A stretch of DNA of 64,000 nucleotides from Paraphysomonas bandaiensis (Eukaryota > Chrysophyceae), in the NCBI GenBank assembly GCA_965644295.1, contig CBFFRP010000039.1, positions 62,001-126,000 of the forward strand, in the 5' to 3' direction. The position numbers and the translations under genes are program-made. The notes beneath the pieces are model-generated. The model ran no database searches. It was not told the origin of the DNA and saw only the letters and a program-made list of their open reading frames with translations. Below, piece after piece: positions 1-11,534 of this stretch; position 1 is the stretch's first letter, and each line of letters opens with the position of its first letter.

Positions 1-903
1 GGTGGACCACGCAGATAGAGCTGCCAGGAACGCATACACTGTTTAGCATAGGTCGCGTCCGCCACTTTGATTTGGCGGTATAGGTCTGAAAACATAGGAA
101 ACTCTATACAGAGAAAACATAACATATGAGAGAGCTACGAGCACGTATAGTCGTGAAAAGGGTACCTCGCATGAGCAATCGCATTTCGGCCTCCTCTGGA
201 TCACACTCTTCCACTATATTGAGCATTTCTACCACCACCTCACCAGCACACCGCTCCAGGCCTTGTAGAGCATCACGAACAAAATTGCGATCAGCGTAAA
301 TCTCAGAGTTCTCTCTCTTGGCAGCCAATACCGAAGCTTTCTTCAGTCCTGCCTTGATGGCCTAAAGCAAATGCCATGAGTAATATATGGACACTGCATG
401 CTTTATATACTTACAACATTGTCAATATCCCTTAAATCCTTATCTGAAAATGGAAGTCGGCTTTCTGGGTCAGTAAAATCTCCAGAGCAAAGAAGGTAGT
501 CAACTAGAGACTCAACATTGAACTGGGCGCAGGAACCATTTGGCCTCTGAAACGTGTAGATGTGTTTCCCAAGCGGCTCGCGCATAATAGGATCGAAGCT
601 CTCTTTATCCTTATGTGATTTTCGAGCTTTCTTCTTACGGTGAACACAGTCAACATCCGCCTTTTCAACCTCAGCATCATTATGAGATTGTTTGGCTTTA
701 GATCCTCTGGATTCAGCGCGCTGAAGGCGTTCGATATCGAACTGTTCCTGTAATCTGCGGTATAGGGCGCCCTTAGAGAGGGACTTGTAGTCAGGAATCG
801 AAGCCTGTCTAGCTAATCTGTTGAATATAATGAGTTTACGTGTGATACGTCTGGTGTCATACCTGTGAAGGGTTTGAAGGGAAGGGCTCGATCTAGTCTG
901 CAT
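1..903 (-). CDS. U-box-like domain protein, 3' end outside window
   Basis: Three exons on the minus strand: 415-903, 166-361 and 1-103, the last running off the window edge. The introns (362-414 and 104-165) have GT-AG ends and keep the frame. The protein starts MQTRSS and has a basic, charged N-terminal half. At about residues 104-160 comes a block beginning FDPIMREPLGKHIYTF, ending near TDPESRLPFSDKDLRDID. This resembles a U-box-like fold (DPI/DPES...PF pattern) followed by a helical tail, which would suggest a ubiquitin-ligase-type or adaptor role; that is inference from motif shape only. Two short ORFs that look separate here are really exons of this one gene. Start chosen as the first Met, with stops upstream. 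No function beyond this can be supported. Confidence 0.6.
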
Positions 904-1672
904 TATGAGGGCTGATACAGATCAAAAACAGATGACGATGAAGTGAAAACACGTCAGATTAAAGTAACTAACAGTTGGTAAGAAAGTATACACCGGGGAG
1001 AAGTATTAGGTAGGCTAGTGTGTAGTTATTCCCAGGGATAGGTGTGTTCCCAGTGACTAGGAATAGAAGACCTTCTACATGTACATGTACAGCATATATC
1101 ATATGATACACCACACCTACTATACCTCTACGCACCTACCATATACAATATACGCACACAGACACATATGCACCTTCTCTGTCAGTCGATTGTACACTCT
1201 GAAACATCTTCCTCGTTCTGCATGGAACACCTTCATATATCACTCTCACCAGGTACCAAAACCCCTGATTTTTATACCTATTTCTTCTGATATTTGGAAT
1301 AAAAACTGAAAATATATGTTTTTAACATATGACTGTGTATAACTGCTGTAGTCTTTCACAGCAGTCCATATGAAAAGAATAGACTCCGAATGTACACTGA
1401 TTGTACAGCAGCATGATGGATGTTTTTCTGTCGACTCTTATAGCATGAATAAGTGGGGATTTATATAAATATCTCAATAAATTAAGATTAGAGCTATAAA
1501 AAGTCCGAAAATAGGGTTTATGCATAAAGCCTTCATGACCTCCATACATACAACAGAGCGTCCAATGCATGCACACAGATGCATTCATTGCAACAATTGG
1601 ACTGGAATACCTTTGCAAGAAGCTATAACTGTAACTCTGAATGAAATCAACATCTATCTGACCTGTCTGTGA
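904..1672. other. Divergent spacer between the U-box-like gene and TRM11
   Basis: About 770 bases separate two genes transcribed away from each other, so it should hold both promoters. It is AT-rich with TATA-like and CATATG-rich stretches (1079-1200). Short ORFs here are low-complexity with no family resemblance. No clear element was identified. Confidence 0.5.
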
Positions 1673-3217
1673 ATGTCGTTTCCTACTCTCGAGTCATGTA
1701 TGTCAATAGATCCATCAGCAGCAGATGAGAGGCTGGCTGACTATGTATGTTATTGCTGTTGGTTTGCTCATGGTGCATATGGTCACTTCATGTTCGATGA
1801 GCTGTTCGCTGTGTTAGATACAATGGGACTTGCACTCACAGGATGTATTCAAGTTGATTCACGGGATGTGTCCACTCCATACTGTTTCGTCTATTTGCCG
1901 AACGACAGAACTGCAAGTGATGTCTGTCGTCAGTGTTTCACTATGAAAAAAATTATGCGTCATTGGTGTACACTTGATGGATTAGATACCTGGATACAGG
2001 GAATGACATCTAGTGATCAGAATATCCAACAATGGAGTGATCGCTCCCGGAATCTCAGTATTGACTGCATACAGAAAATCGTTTTCGGCCTTTTCTCCGA
2101 TCCAGTAACTCAAAAGTTCAAGATCGAATGCCATAGGTTTGGGCGCAAGTTTAATGTCACCGAATTTGAATCTTTGGTGGAACAGCTCGTCAAGAGTCTA
2201 AAGGTCGCGTACAGAAATGTTTCGGGAGACTCAACTGATGTTGAATCGATCCCTTTCGTGGTGGACCTGGTGAGCCCTGGGGCTGTTGTGTGTTTTTGGG
2301 AGATGGTGGGACTGGGAGCTGATGGATCGAGCCTCCCTCTAAGCTCACCCGTGCTTTGGGTACATGTGGGATTACTCGTTTACGACAATACGAGGGGAGC
2401 ATCGAAGCTTGTGGATACTTTTCATCTACGCAAGGGAAGGCCCTATTTGGGACCGACTTCCCTAGACTGTCAGCTATCATTTATTATGAGTAACCTTGGC
2501 AATTGCTGCCAAGGAAAGCTTGTTCTAGATCCCTTTGTAGGCACTGCTTCTTTGTTGGTATCTGCAGCTCGCATGGGAGCCACAACGCTTGGAGCAGACA
2601 TTGACAGCCGCGTACTCGCAGGTCGTGGTGGAGTTACTATAGCCGACAATTTTACCGCTTATGGATTGCAGAAGCCTGTTGGTCTGGTTCGATGCAGTCA
2701 GGACAGGCGTGTGTGGCGCACAGGGCCTATATTTGATGCAATACTAACAGATCCACCCTACGGGGTACGGGCAGGTGCTCGTAAGACACCATCTCAAGAA
2801 CATAGAGGCACAAGATCGAGGGCTGGTGGTACGGTGCCTTATTCCACCGTGCAGTGTCTAGATGACCTTCTTGATCTAGCTGCAGAGTCACTATTATTGG
2901 GCGGAAAACTCGTTTTTCTTGCACCTCACACTGCTGATAGATTTGATGATGACATGGAGTACTTTGAACACCCATGTCTGCAGCTGGTTAGTTCAACACT
3001 TGATGGACTCAATGACACAAGGAAACGGAGTAAAAGTGTTCTTAGACGACATCTCATAGTGATGAGAAAGATAGCAGAATGGCAAGGCGAATCGATGAAA
3101 GAGGCTCTTAAACTAGCGCGAAATGAGAGGAACTCTCGCCATGATGGTGATGTCAGAAGTGTAAGAGATATAGGTGCTAAGGTGTTCAAGGACAACTCTC
3201 GTGCTGTGGAGTTGTAG
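1673..3217 (+). CDS. TRM11: tRNA (guanine-10-N2)-methyltransferase, TRM11 family
   Basis: Intronless 514-residue protein. The N-terminal part (about residues 20-60, YVCYCCWFAHG then FDELFAVL) fits the TRM11/THUMP-type lead region. The Rossmann methyltransferase core has the SAM-binding motif DPFVGTASLLV at residues 286-296 and the catalytic DPPYG at 360-364, typical of N2-guanine and N6-adenine methyltransferases. TRM11, with TRM112, makes m2G10 in cytosolic tRNAs; that role is taken from the family. The tail (about 470-514) is basic. Length is close to the usual 430-500. A second in-frame Met at residue 10 could be the real start. The next gene upstream is divergent. Confidence 0.88.
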   Translation: MSFPTLESCMSIDPSAADERLADYVCYCCWFAHGAYGHFMFDELFAVLDTMGLALTGCIQVDSRDVSTPYCFVYLPNDRTASDVCRQCFTMKKIMRHWCTLDGLDTWIQGMTSSDQNIQQWSDRSRNLSIDCIQKIVFGLFSDPVTQKFKIECHRFGRKFNVTEFESLVEQLVKSLKVAYRNVSGDSTDVESIPFVVDLVSPGAVVCFWEMVGLGADGSSLPLSSPVLWVHVGLLVYDNTRGASKLVDTFHLRKGRPYLGPTSLDCQLSFIMSNLGNCCQGKLVLDPFVGTASLLVSAARMGATTLGADIDSRVLAGRGGVTIADNFTAYGLQKPVGLVRCSQDRRVWRTGPIFDAILTDPPYGVRAGARKTPSQEHRGTRSRAGGTVPYSTVQCLDDLLDLAAESLLLGGKLVFLAPHTADRFDDDMEYFEHPCLQLVSSTLDGLNDTRKRSKSVLRRHLIVMRKIAEWQGESMKEALKLARNERNSRHDGDVRSVRDIGAKVFKDNSRAVEL

Positions 3218-3604
3218 GGATTAATATATACAACAGAACGCAGTATGACTTGATTATATGTATTTTGTATTCAATACTACTATATATATAAGAATACATT
3301 AATTGAAAAGAATGTTACTTTATTTCTAATTAGCCACACTTTTTTATGTATGATACTTGGCAATTTAGATACTTAGTTGAATAAATTGTAATAGATACAC
3401 GTTATGTATTACATGTGTGATTTGTTTTGTGAAACCTATATTTTTTCGAGCAAACAGTGCGGCCGCTCTGGATGGGCAGCAGGTAACAGAGCACGTAAAT
3501 TATAGATAGATGTTCATTTCCCACAGTTCTTGTCATTCCCAGATAAGATACTGCCTGTCAATGGAGTGAAAAGTTGGCTTACCTGTATAACAACAGTTTA
3601 CTAC

Positions 3605-4165
3605 ACTCCCTCTTGGCAAAGTCGGACTTGCACTTATTCGTGGCGTTCTGAGCGATAAGTACAGGACATATCTCCGGGAAACTAACGTGAGACGTGAGGC
3701 ACATATATATATAGTCAGTAGATAACATTCTGCCCACTCATAGCCAAAGGGACATTCTGCTTGTGTGGTACAAGGGACTTAAATAGTGGTAATAGTGTCA
3801 CTTGTGTACACGTCTTTGGGCCCTGAGGAATAAACACGCATCCGGGAATGGGCCCGCCTTTAGGGTAACTGGGGTATTGGGCTGCCTGCTGAATTCGAGC
3901 TCCCGGGATGAGTTCACCTTAAGGACTCAGAAATTCTAAAGTCAGCATATGTCAGGTGTATGTCTCTAAGCTTTTGGTTTGTCTCTAAGTTTGCTTTGAG
4001 TGATTGATAGCGGGGATGGTTGCGCCTTTTGGTGCTTGCGGCAACGCACAAATAGTTCTCGTGGCATTAAAGAGTAGAATATTAGCAATAGTATTATATA
4101 TATTAGATTATTTCAACTTAGTAGCTCCTTGCTTACTCGTCTACTACTACTAATAAGACATTCAA
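3605..4165 (-). mobile_element. Family A repeat, copy A1 (reverse)
   Basis: Reverse-orientation copy of the family A unit. It opens with CAAAGTCGGACTTGCAC near 3617, carries the CGTCTTTGGGCCCTGA and CATCCGGGAATGGGCCC blocks (about 3810-3855), the subterminal block GCCTTTTGGTGCTTGCGGC (about 4025-4045), and ends near AATAAGACATTCAAT at 4151-4165. No convincing open frame. A further partial piece with the GCAATAGGCGTT end motif lies at about 4379-4500. Confidence 0.7.
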
Positions 4166-4744
4166 TATATACTCTACACTGTACAGCAAATCGAATGGTA
4201 CCTTGGAGTAGTGGACTAGTGTGTGTAATAAAGGAAATAGGTAACAAGAAACGTGTCCAAGCTGTATAGTAGTGTCGTCTGTGGTACTATAGCAGAGGTT
4301 GTAGAATTACAGTGAGTGAGTGATGTCACAGAGAACTTCATAGAAAAAACAAGCTAGTGGTAAATGGCTGTTTATTTAGCAATAGGCGTTCAGGAGTCAG
4401 AACCAGGTTAGTAGCTAGACTAGTTAGCATATCTACCATTTACTAACTAGTGCAAACTCTGATATCCTACTATTCAACGCAACGACAATTGTTTTCGGTG
4501 CAACCGTTCTTGCTATATTCATAGATTTGTATATGTAAGGTACGTTGTACAATGTACAGCATCATGACAAGAGGAAGCAGTGATCTACGTCTACTATATA
4601 CTACGCTTTTTTAAGACTACAAATACATTTTGAGCAATTTGCATCGGGGACTTCGTTATGTGCCTTACAACAGGAACCAGGGGATGCAGCAATATACCCT
4701 TCTGAGTTTGGCAATTTGGTGGCCTTCCCTTAGGCGTTGTGCCA

Positions 4745-4980
4745 AGTGTGTTAGAAACTGACATTTCTACTTGATAAACACTTATATGGAATATTATATA
4801 ATTATAAGAGATACCATACTTCATTCATTGTCGTTCACCAACTCTTTTTATCTCTACTACACCAACCATTTCTAGTACGATCTCACATCATCATTATCCT
4901 GTTCAGTCAGTATATTTCAGTTTCATTACTCAACTTTTAATTGCTCACAAACAGCAAAACTAAACAAAAAAGTGGCTCTG
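4745..4980 (+). repeat. Family B repeat, copy B1
   Basis: AT-rich block nearly identical to 25634-25955 over long stretches, for example AAGAGATACCATACTTCATT and CCAACTCTTTTTATCTCTAC. A more diverged relative is at about 49535-49930. No coding capacity; class unknown. Confidence 0.65.
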
Positions 4981-4999
4981 AGGTAAGTGGATGAAGGTC

Positions 5000-5460
5000 T
5001 TGCATAATGTTTTGATCTACTGTGGAGAAGCGTCGATATCTTTTTCTATCTTAGCCAGTAGCAGAGAACACCAACAGTGAGATACGAAGGGTCTCAGGTC
5101 TCTGGTATGTCCAGCAACAGGGAGTCGAGTGGGAGTGTGATGGTACAAGAGAAGCAATATCTGATAGAGAGGCAACAGAACAAATAACAAGGGTAACCAA
5201 GGTCGAGTACTCTGATAGATCTATGTTACGAGACGAGTAAAAATGTAAGAAGATACTCGAAATACAAGGTGTTGGAGATTGATGTGTTTCCACAATCACA
5301 GTGCTACAACATCATAATTTCTCTATCTCTCTGTTAACGTAATTCAGTCAGTACTGTGATACTACAAGAATAATTTAATAAAAAATAGGGGAAATTATCT
5401 CCTGCTAGGCGCCACTCTGTATAGCGTTGATATTTCACATCAACTTTCCATTGACATAAA
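5000..5460. repeat. Family C-like repeat remnant
   Basis: The stretch around 5300-5360 (CTACAACATCATAATTTCTC and AATTCAGTCAGTACTGTG) matches the insertion at 56516-56833. The rest shows nothing recognisable. Confidence 0.4.
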
Positions 5461-5724
5461 TTGATACAACCCAACAAGATATTCAACAGCTTCAATGCCC
5501 ACAAGCACGAAGCACTATTGGCTTATATACAACGAGAAACTATTGCGATAACACCAACTATTCTACTATGCAATGGAATTTATAATTTAGCGTTACAGAG
5601 AGATATTGCTTTGAATTTCAGCAGTCTGGTTATTTACTGTAGAGACTGCACGCCTCCGTCCTATTTTGCAATGAATAATACTAGTCTCAGTTTGCTATAT
5701 ATATTACACTACTCTTTCCCCCGG

Positions 5725-8700
5725 TTATGATTTCGCCTCAGTTCTCCTCTGATGTGTTTCTCTATTATTATCTGGGAGACTTTTCATCACTGGAAGCTTC
5801 GCTTGTAGACGCCACATTGAGCTCCTCGACTCGGTCGCCACTGCAACGGATTCCTATATTTTTACATATGAGCTATAATACTGTACAAACAATCAAGCGA
5901 CCTGAACGTTAAGAACCCCATGGCCCCAACTTTCTGGAACAATTAGTACATCACCTGCTGTGTTGTAAGAGATGTGTTCAAAAGTAGTGTTGACACTACC
6001 TGCTGTCTGTACACATGTTAAAGGTTTGATGCCTCTCGCTTCAAAGCTCTTCAAATCTGATTCGATGTATTCCAATATCTGCATATTGCTCATAATCATA
6101 TCATGCGGCGGATAGAGGAACCACTTTTTCGCTCCGTACATCATTGCGTTCCTGTATAGCATATCAAATAAAACGACATATCCCTTCATGATATTACCAT
6201 GCGGTATTGTGGTGGTGAACAGGAGCACCTGTTCCTTCACCACCCAGGGCCCATTGCGCATTAACGAAGTTTTTCCTGCGTGACTCTACTTTTTTATCTT
6301 GCTCGAATCTAAACGTTGTCATGTAGTTTCTTCCCATGTTTACATAATGCATTGCCTCAGCAATGGTCGGAGGAGTTGGCACACGATTATACGCCACTAG
6401 TGAACTATCAGGGGGGGCATTACGGAGAGGAGTCCCTTGAAATACATACCAGGGATGTGGACCACCCGTAATGTTATGTGCACGCATTTCATTTATATAC
6501 TGCGCCAATGGCATTCTTGTCATACCATCTCCACCGAATTTCGTACTATAAGGTATTGAGCTCACTTGCACAGTCTCATCCCCGTGCACATTTCGAAGGT
6601 TCTCCACATTGTATGCTTCTACTGCTGGCCAATCGTCAACTAGTCCTCGAATGAGAATAGGGGCCGAACGTGCGAGATAGGTTTCAAATATTTCTTTTCC
6701 AGAAATCTCATGGGCCCAATACTGATCCACATCACATTGCATATCATCCTCGTAGCCTGGCAGTCGCTCCACGCCATATCCTCCATCTCCAGCTGGCCAG
6801 AACTCTTTTCTGAGCTCAGGATGGATAACTCGACCAATCCCTCTTACAGAACGCTGGGTTATATTAAAATGCTTCAGCGCATCTGATGGAGAAATCACTC
6901 CAGGGTTCGATATTACATCAAAGGGTCGAACAGTGTGAACGTCTCGGATGTACATATCCCCACCATGTTGTACCAACAGAGAAGCAACAGCGACGTGACC
7001 ATATACCGATGCGTAGTGCAGAGGAGTTTTCCCCTGCTGATTTTGGGCATTAGGGTTGGCTCCATGTTGTAGAAGAAGATGCACAAGACCCACTAGACCG
7101 CCTGCATAACAATATGACGTACACAAAGACTTATAAATAAACGAAAGTTAAATATGCACTTACCCAAACTGGCATAGTGCAAGGGTGTATCCATCTCTGT
7201 GTTTACACCATTAATATCAGCGCCAGCTCTCTGTAACCACTTAAATGTGCCTTCTATCCTTGTGGCAAGAGCATCTTTGATATCCTGGGACCTCACAGAC
7301 TTCATGTGGAGCGCAAGCGGTGGATCAAGTAGGTCTGAAACCCAAGACTTACGGCCTTTTAAAAGGTTAAACACGTGCGATCTTGATGTCGCCTCTCCAA
7401 ACAGATACACATTCGCCAAACAATGAAGTGGCGAATTATTGAGATTTCTTTCATCTACTCGCGAGGCAGATAACCCGACATCATATAACAAGTACTCCAG
7501 AGCAGCATAGTCCATGCCCAAAGAAGCAGCGCATATTTGCAAAGACGCATTTTGGGGCGTCGTTGGCTTACCCCTTACCACCAGGTGCCTAACAAACTCA
7601 TTAAACTCTGCATTTTCTGCCCGTGGAAGTCCCACCAAGTCGAGGGATCCAGGGTGTAAGTCAAGAGGTTGGAGATTGTCTTCTTCTTTCGACGCTAGCT
7701 CTGCAGCACCGCGAAGTCGCGATTTAGATTTTGGTCTTCGTTCTTCATTAGCGGTATCGTCAATGTCAAAAATAGGGCGGTCTCGAAGGCGGCCTGGGCC
7801 ATGCTGATCTAGCACACTGTGTTCCACTTCACTGTAGTTGCGTAACACCTGCTCCTTCTGCAATACCTTTGTCGTTCTATTTCTGTCAACTGCAGAGATA
7901 TATTTACACGCAATCCTGGCATACACTGAACTTACTTTGTTCTGAACCTTCCCATAAAAAACCCTTATCCTGCAAAACTGTAGCCAATAAAGTGTTATAT
8001 GGTCGGTAAAACTCCCGTAACATGTGGTCCGTCTTCGCCAGCATCGTGTCACGCTTGTTGTGATGCTGATTCGCAATTCGATCTCCTAAAATCTTCTCCC
8101 ATCCAGTCGTCGGCAAAGGCAAATTAAGAAATCGGAAAATTTTTTCCATGTACCCTTGAGGATCAGTCGCATAATCCTCTAATCTTACCACAAGGAATTG
8201 ATCAGGTGAGAAGTGCTCCAGCCATTTCTCTAGGAACAGCACATACAAGCCTATACCCAGTCTACCGTGACCAGCTTTGCCGAATCTGTACCTGTCATGG
8301 GCGCATTCTTGAGATGCCCGAAACCAATTCCCCTTTAGCCCTTCGGTCCCGGCAGGCAGTGCACTAGCCACACACTCTTGAAATGCAATCACCTGCTCGG
8401 TAGCACGAACATGAAATTCCTCTGCGCTCTTCGATGTGGGGACATCAGGACGATATCTGGCCACACGACGATCATCATTGAGAAAATAGTAGTCAGAGTA
8501 CATGCGGTGAACTGGGTCGGTCAATGTGATCAAAAATCGAGCGTCAGGCTGTACCTCTCGAAGAATCTGAGCCGGGGGAATATCCATTGGCCGTAAAGAG
8601 CCGTCAGGACTTTGAGTAGGCCACCAAAGGGTGTGCGGACCCCCGTCCAAAGTTATGCCGTTCAGTGGGTCCCGCTCAATGGCAACTGCAGCCTTGACAA

Positions 8701-9704
8701 AAGCAGAAGTGAAGTCATAGATAGAGGTGCTGCTGTCAATGATATCTTTGGAGCTCAGTGTCGTTCTAAACTCACCGCGAGTGAAAAAGCGAATCTACAA
8801 AAGTCATGACATTCATGCAGTCTGTAGGCAAAATAATAACTACCTCCTTCTTAAGCGGTGGGTAGACATCTGGGTGTCTTGACACTCTAGTGTAGAGGTC
8901 AGAGCTACCACACTTGGGCTGCCCTAATATATACACATACGGCAAGCAGTGCAATATATTATTTTCCCCCTGCTCATGTTCTTTCTCTTGTTCATTATCT
9001 CCACGACCGCCGCGCATCGATTTTTGGTCACTCCCTCTACTGTGAATTCTCTCCTTCGATCGCCAGCAAGGGTTCTTTAACCCTGCCTCCCATCCATCAG
9101 AAGGAAGTTCACTAAATATACCAGAGAGTACTTGCCGCACTTCAGCCGGAGTTCTATACTTTAAATCAGGGTAGCTGGAGTTCGGAAGATCATCCAATAT
9201 TTCACGAATGAGCGCAAGAGTTAAGACTCTTTCATCTCTGTTTTCAATAACTTCATTCAAATGTGTTGAGTTGAGTATTTTAAGGGCAGCTGGCAAATGT
9301 GTTAGTCGAACTGGTGACGTGACTCTGTTGCTATTAACAATCGAAAACACCGAATTATTAGTTGCAAATCTCTTGAGTCCAATCGACTCAACAAACCCTC
9401 CAATATCAACATCAGATGGATCGTATAGTTTCACTCTATTCGATATGTCGTTCAACCAGACGTCATTCGAATGATTCTGCTGCCAGAAGTCACTCTTCAA
9501 AACACCCCAAAACACACACATCTGAACGATAAAGAGTGTAACGACTAACACTGTGAGAGGCTTACGAACATAATGACGTATAAGCAGTTCAATAAGAATG
9601 AGAGGGAGGAGCAGCAGGCCAGTGAGAGATCCTCGATAGAGCAAATAGAATGAACATAAACACAGAGTGCACTGCAGACACCGATACACACTACTCAGCT
9701 TCAT
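5725..9704 (-). CDS. Sulfotransferase - ankyrin - JmjC fusion protein
   Basis: Seven exons: 8844-9704, 7936-8794, 7164-7889, 6198-7101, 6000-6151, 5902-5957, 5725-5853. Introns are 42-62 bases, GT-AG, phases consistent; total 3687 bases, 1228 residues. Residues about 8-70 hold two or three membrane segments. Residues about 255-560 are a CHST15-like carbohydrate sulfotransferase: PAPS loop PKCGSS at 263-268, KKEIRFFTRGEFRTT across intron 1, and RMYSDYYF as the second PAPS site. After a charged linker come ankyrin repeats (about 690-730 and 807-875, TPLHYAS twice). Last is a JmjC/cupin domain with GTGAPVHHHNTAW (H1111, H1113) and a distal WGHGVLNV (H1180), closest in pattern to ER-lumenal JMJD8. 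Expected role: PAPS-dependent glycan sulfation in the Golgi plus a possible 2-oxoglutarate/Fe(II) hydroxylase. No in-frame Met lies between the sulfotransferase and the ankyrin part, which favours one polypeptide. The alternative is two overlapping genes, with intron 7890-7935 retained to give an early stop. Confidence 0.8.
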
Positions 9705-9905
9705 ACTGATAGATTGATATTACTGCATGACTGGAAGGAGAGAAGGGAGATGGAGGTAGGGCATGAGTTCATGCAAGAGGGTGTCGAGGAGACTCGTGAT
9801 AGCATACAAACATACATACATGCCCAGAACCTCAAACACAAACACAATCCTGTCGCAATAACACTCAGAATACAGCAGTATACCGCTCACTGTACTGTGT
9901 ATATA

Positions 9906-9908
9906 TGG

Positions 9909-9940
<32 letters not shown>

Positions 9941-10313
9941 TGTATGTATGTATGTATGTATGTATGTATGTATGTATGTATGTATGTATGTATGTATGTA
10001 TGTATGTATGTATGTGTATGTATGTATGTATGTATGTATGTATGTATGTATGTATGTATGTATGTATGTATGTAGGTATGTATGTAGGTAGGTATGTATG
10101 TATGTATGTATGTATGTATGTATGTATGTATGTATGTATGTATGTATGTATGTATGTATGTATGTATGTGTATGTATGTATGTATGTATGTATGTATGTA
10201 TGTATGTATGTATGTATGTAGGTATGTATGTAGGTAGGTATGTATGTATGTATGTATGTATGTATGTATGTATGTATCTAGGTAGGTAGGTAGGTAGGTA
10301 GGTAGGTACATTT
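9906..10313. repeat. (TATG)n microsatellite
   Basis: About 400 bases of TATG/ATGT tetranucleotide. The interruptions (a GTGT break, then AGGTATGTATGTAGGTAGG) occur twice in the same order, about 146-154 bases apart, so the array itself was duplicated. Long ORFs of repeated YVCM or YIHT on both strands are artefacts. Confidence 0.97.
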
Positions 10314-10364
10314 GTGTATGTGGTAGTTGGGTTGTTGTTAATATTTTGTATCTTTAGGTCTGGC

Positions 10365-10974
10365 ATGTCACTGGAAAAAGATATCGCTCCTCACCATGTC
10401 CCAGTGGTTCAAGGATATGCAGTTGAGATACAGTCATCTGCTCCAGGTATGGGATGCGGTTGAATGCAGTGTATTTGGTTGTGTAACGAGTCTGTATGTA
10501 TCAGTTGCTCAGGTAGTCAGTGCAGCACCTGCGACTGCACCTGCTGCTCCTCCACCGCCCTATGCCCCTCATACACATACCCCTCCTGCTCCATTAAGAA
10601 ACGGAACCGTACATGTGGAGTATCTGCCTATGGGTTGCTGTGCGGAGTGTTGGGCGTGCTGTGCATGTTGTTGGGTGTTGCCTCAGCCACAGCCCCAGAG
10701 CTCAGCCAAGTTCACTATCTCTATTGACAATCAAGAGATAAGTACTCTATACCAAGGACAGTCAATGAACTACAGTGTTGCTCCAGGACAACACACAGTG
10801 CGTGTTCTTCATGCTGGTGCATCAGGTTTTTTTAGAGGTATTGTTGGGAACAAGGAGGCCGCCATGTCAACTATCAATGTTGCACCAGGCGAAACACAAA
10901 CTTATCATATTGGATATCGCCTACCGAAATGCGCCAGCAAGCAGAAGAAGTATCTGGTCTTTGAAAAGGTGTGA
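10365..10974 (+). CDS. Small protein with a Cys cluster and a beta-rich C-terminal domain
   Basis: Two exons, 10365-10446 and 10526-10974 (79-base intron GTATGG...GTGCAG), giving 176 residues. The first ATG (MSLEKDIAPHHV) fits better than the downstream ATG at 10396, whose frame reads through the intron. Layout: short N-terminus, Ala/Pro-rich segment (about 27-48), cysteine- and tryptophan-rich stretch GCCAECWACCACCW (about 60-75), then a domain with SIDNQEISTLYQG and APGQHTVRVLHAG that looks beta-sandwich-like (PEGA-like pattern, inference). The Cys cluster could be lipid-modified or form disulfides. Function unknown. It is one of only two host models here that end in TGA. Confidence 0.55.
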
Positions 10975-11530
10975 ATGGTGACGATACTCGGTGCGATATC
11001 GTAGCAGCTGAGATTTTGGTGTTAAGACGAAATCTACCAATACTTTAGAGAAAAGATGATTTTTAAATTGAAAATGATAAAATATGTAGACAAGCTTCCT
11101 TGAATGGAATGAACTCGTAATCTATAGAGTCCGTAAGATGCTTAATATAAAGATTAATTTCTCCTGAATTAAATGTAGTCATTGAATTGAATCTGTGGAC
11201 TACGTACGTATTGTTCACCTTAACCCGCCCTCAGGTCATGCTTCAGTAGAGTTTTTGGAGATTGTGCTATGTTGGTGTAACAAATGGCAGTAACTTACTG
11301 ATCCCAAAATAGGATTGCCTGTGTTGATGACGTAGTTTGAATATGCAATTAGAACTGTAGAAGGTAGAAGCCACGGTTTACAACTGACAATTAAATTGAT
11401 AAGAGTTCCCACTTCAGTAAGATCAAACTAATTGCAATTGTAAATGTAAATATATTTAACTATGCAATATGCTGTTCTCTATTCCTTGTCTACTCTAATA
11501 AGCTTCCTAAATTACTTCTACATAAATAAG
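10975..11530. other. AT-rich spacer
   Basis: No convincing coding region or recognised repeat between the small Cys-cluster gene and the hAT remnant; AT-rich with many AATTG words. Confidence 0.4.
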
Positions 11531-11534
11531 ATTC

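Noticed and set aside
1079-1618. Two ORFs of 76 and 98 residues between the first two genes
   Set aside because: Low-complexity Tyr/His/Cys-rich translations of AT-rich spacer; no start context or family.
5461-5912. Plus-strand ORFs of 89 and 61 residues
   Set aside because: The second overlaps the last exon of the fusion gene on the other strand; neither has protein-like features.
7093-8076. Separate ankyrin-JmjC gene starting within the sulfotransferase region
   Set aside because: Its only starts overlap sulfotransferase coding sequence in another frame; the spliced fusion keeps all frames. Kept as the alternative to test.
9865-10366. Long ORFs of YIHT or YVCM repeats on both strands
   Set aside because: Pure translation of a tetranucleotide microsatellite without stops.
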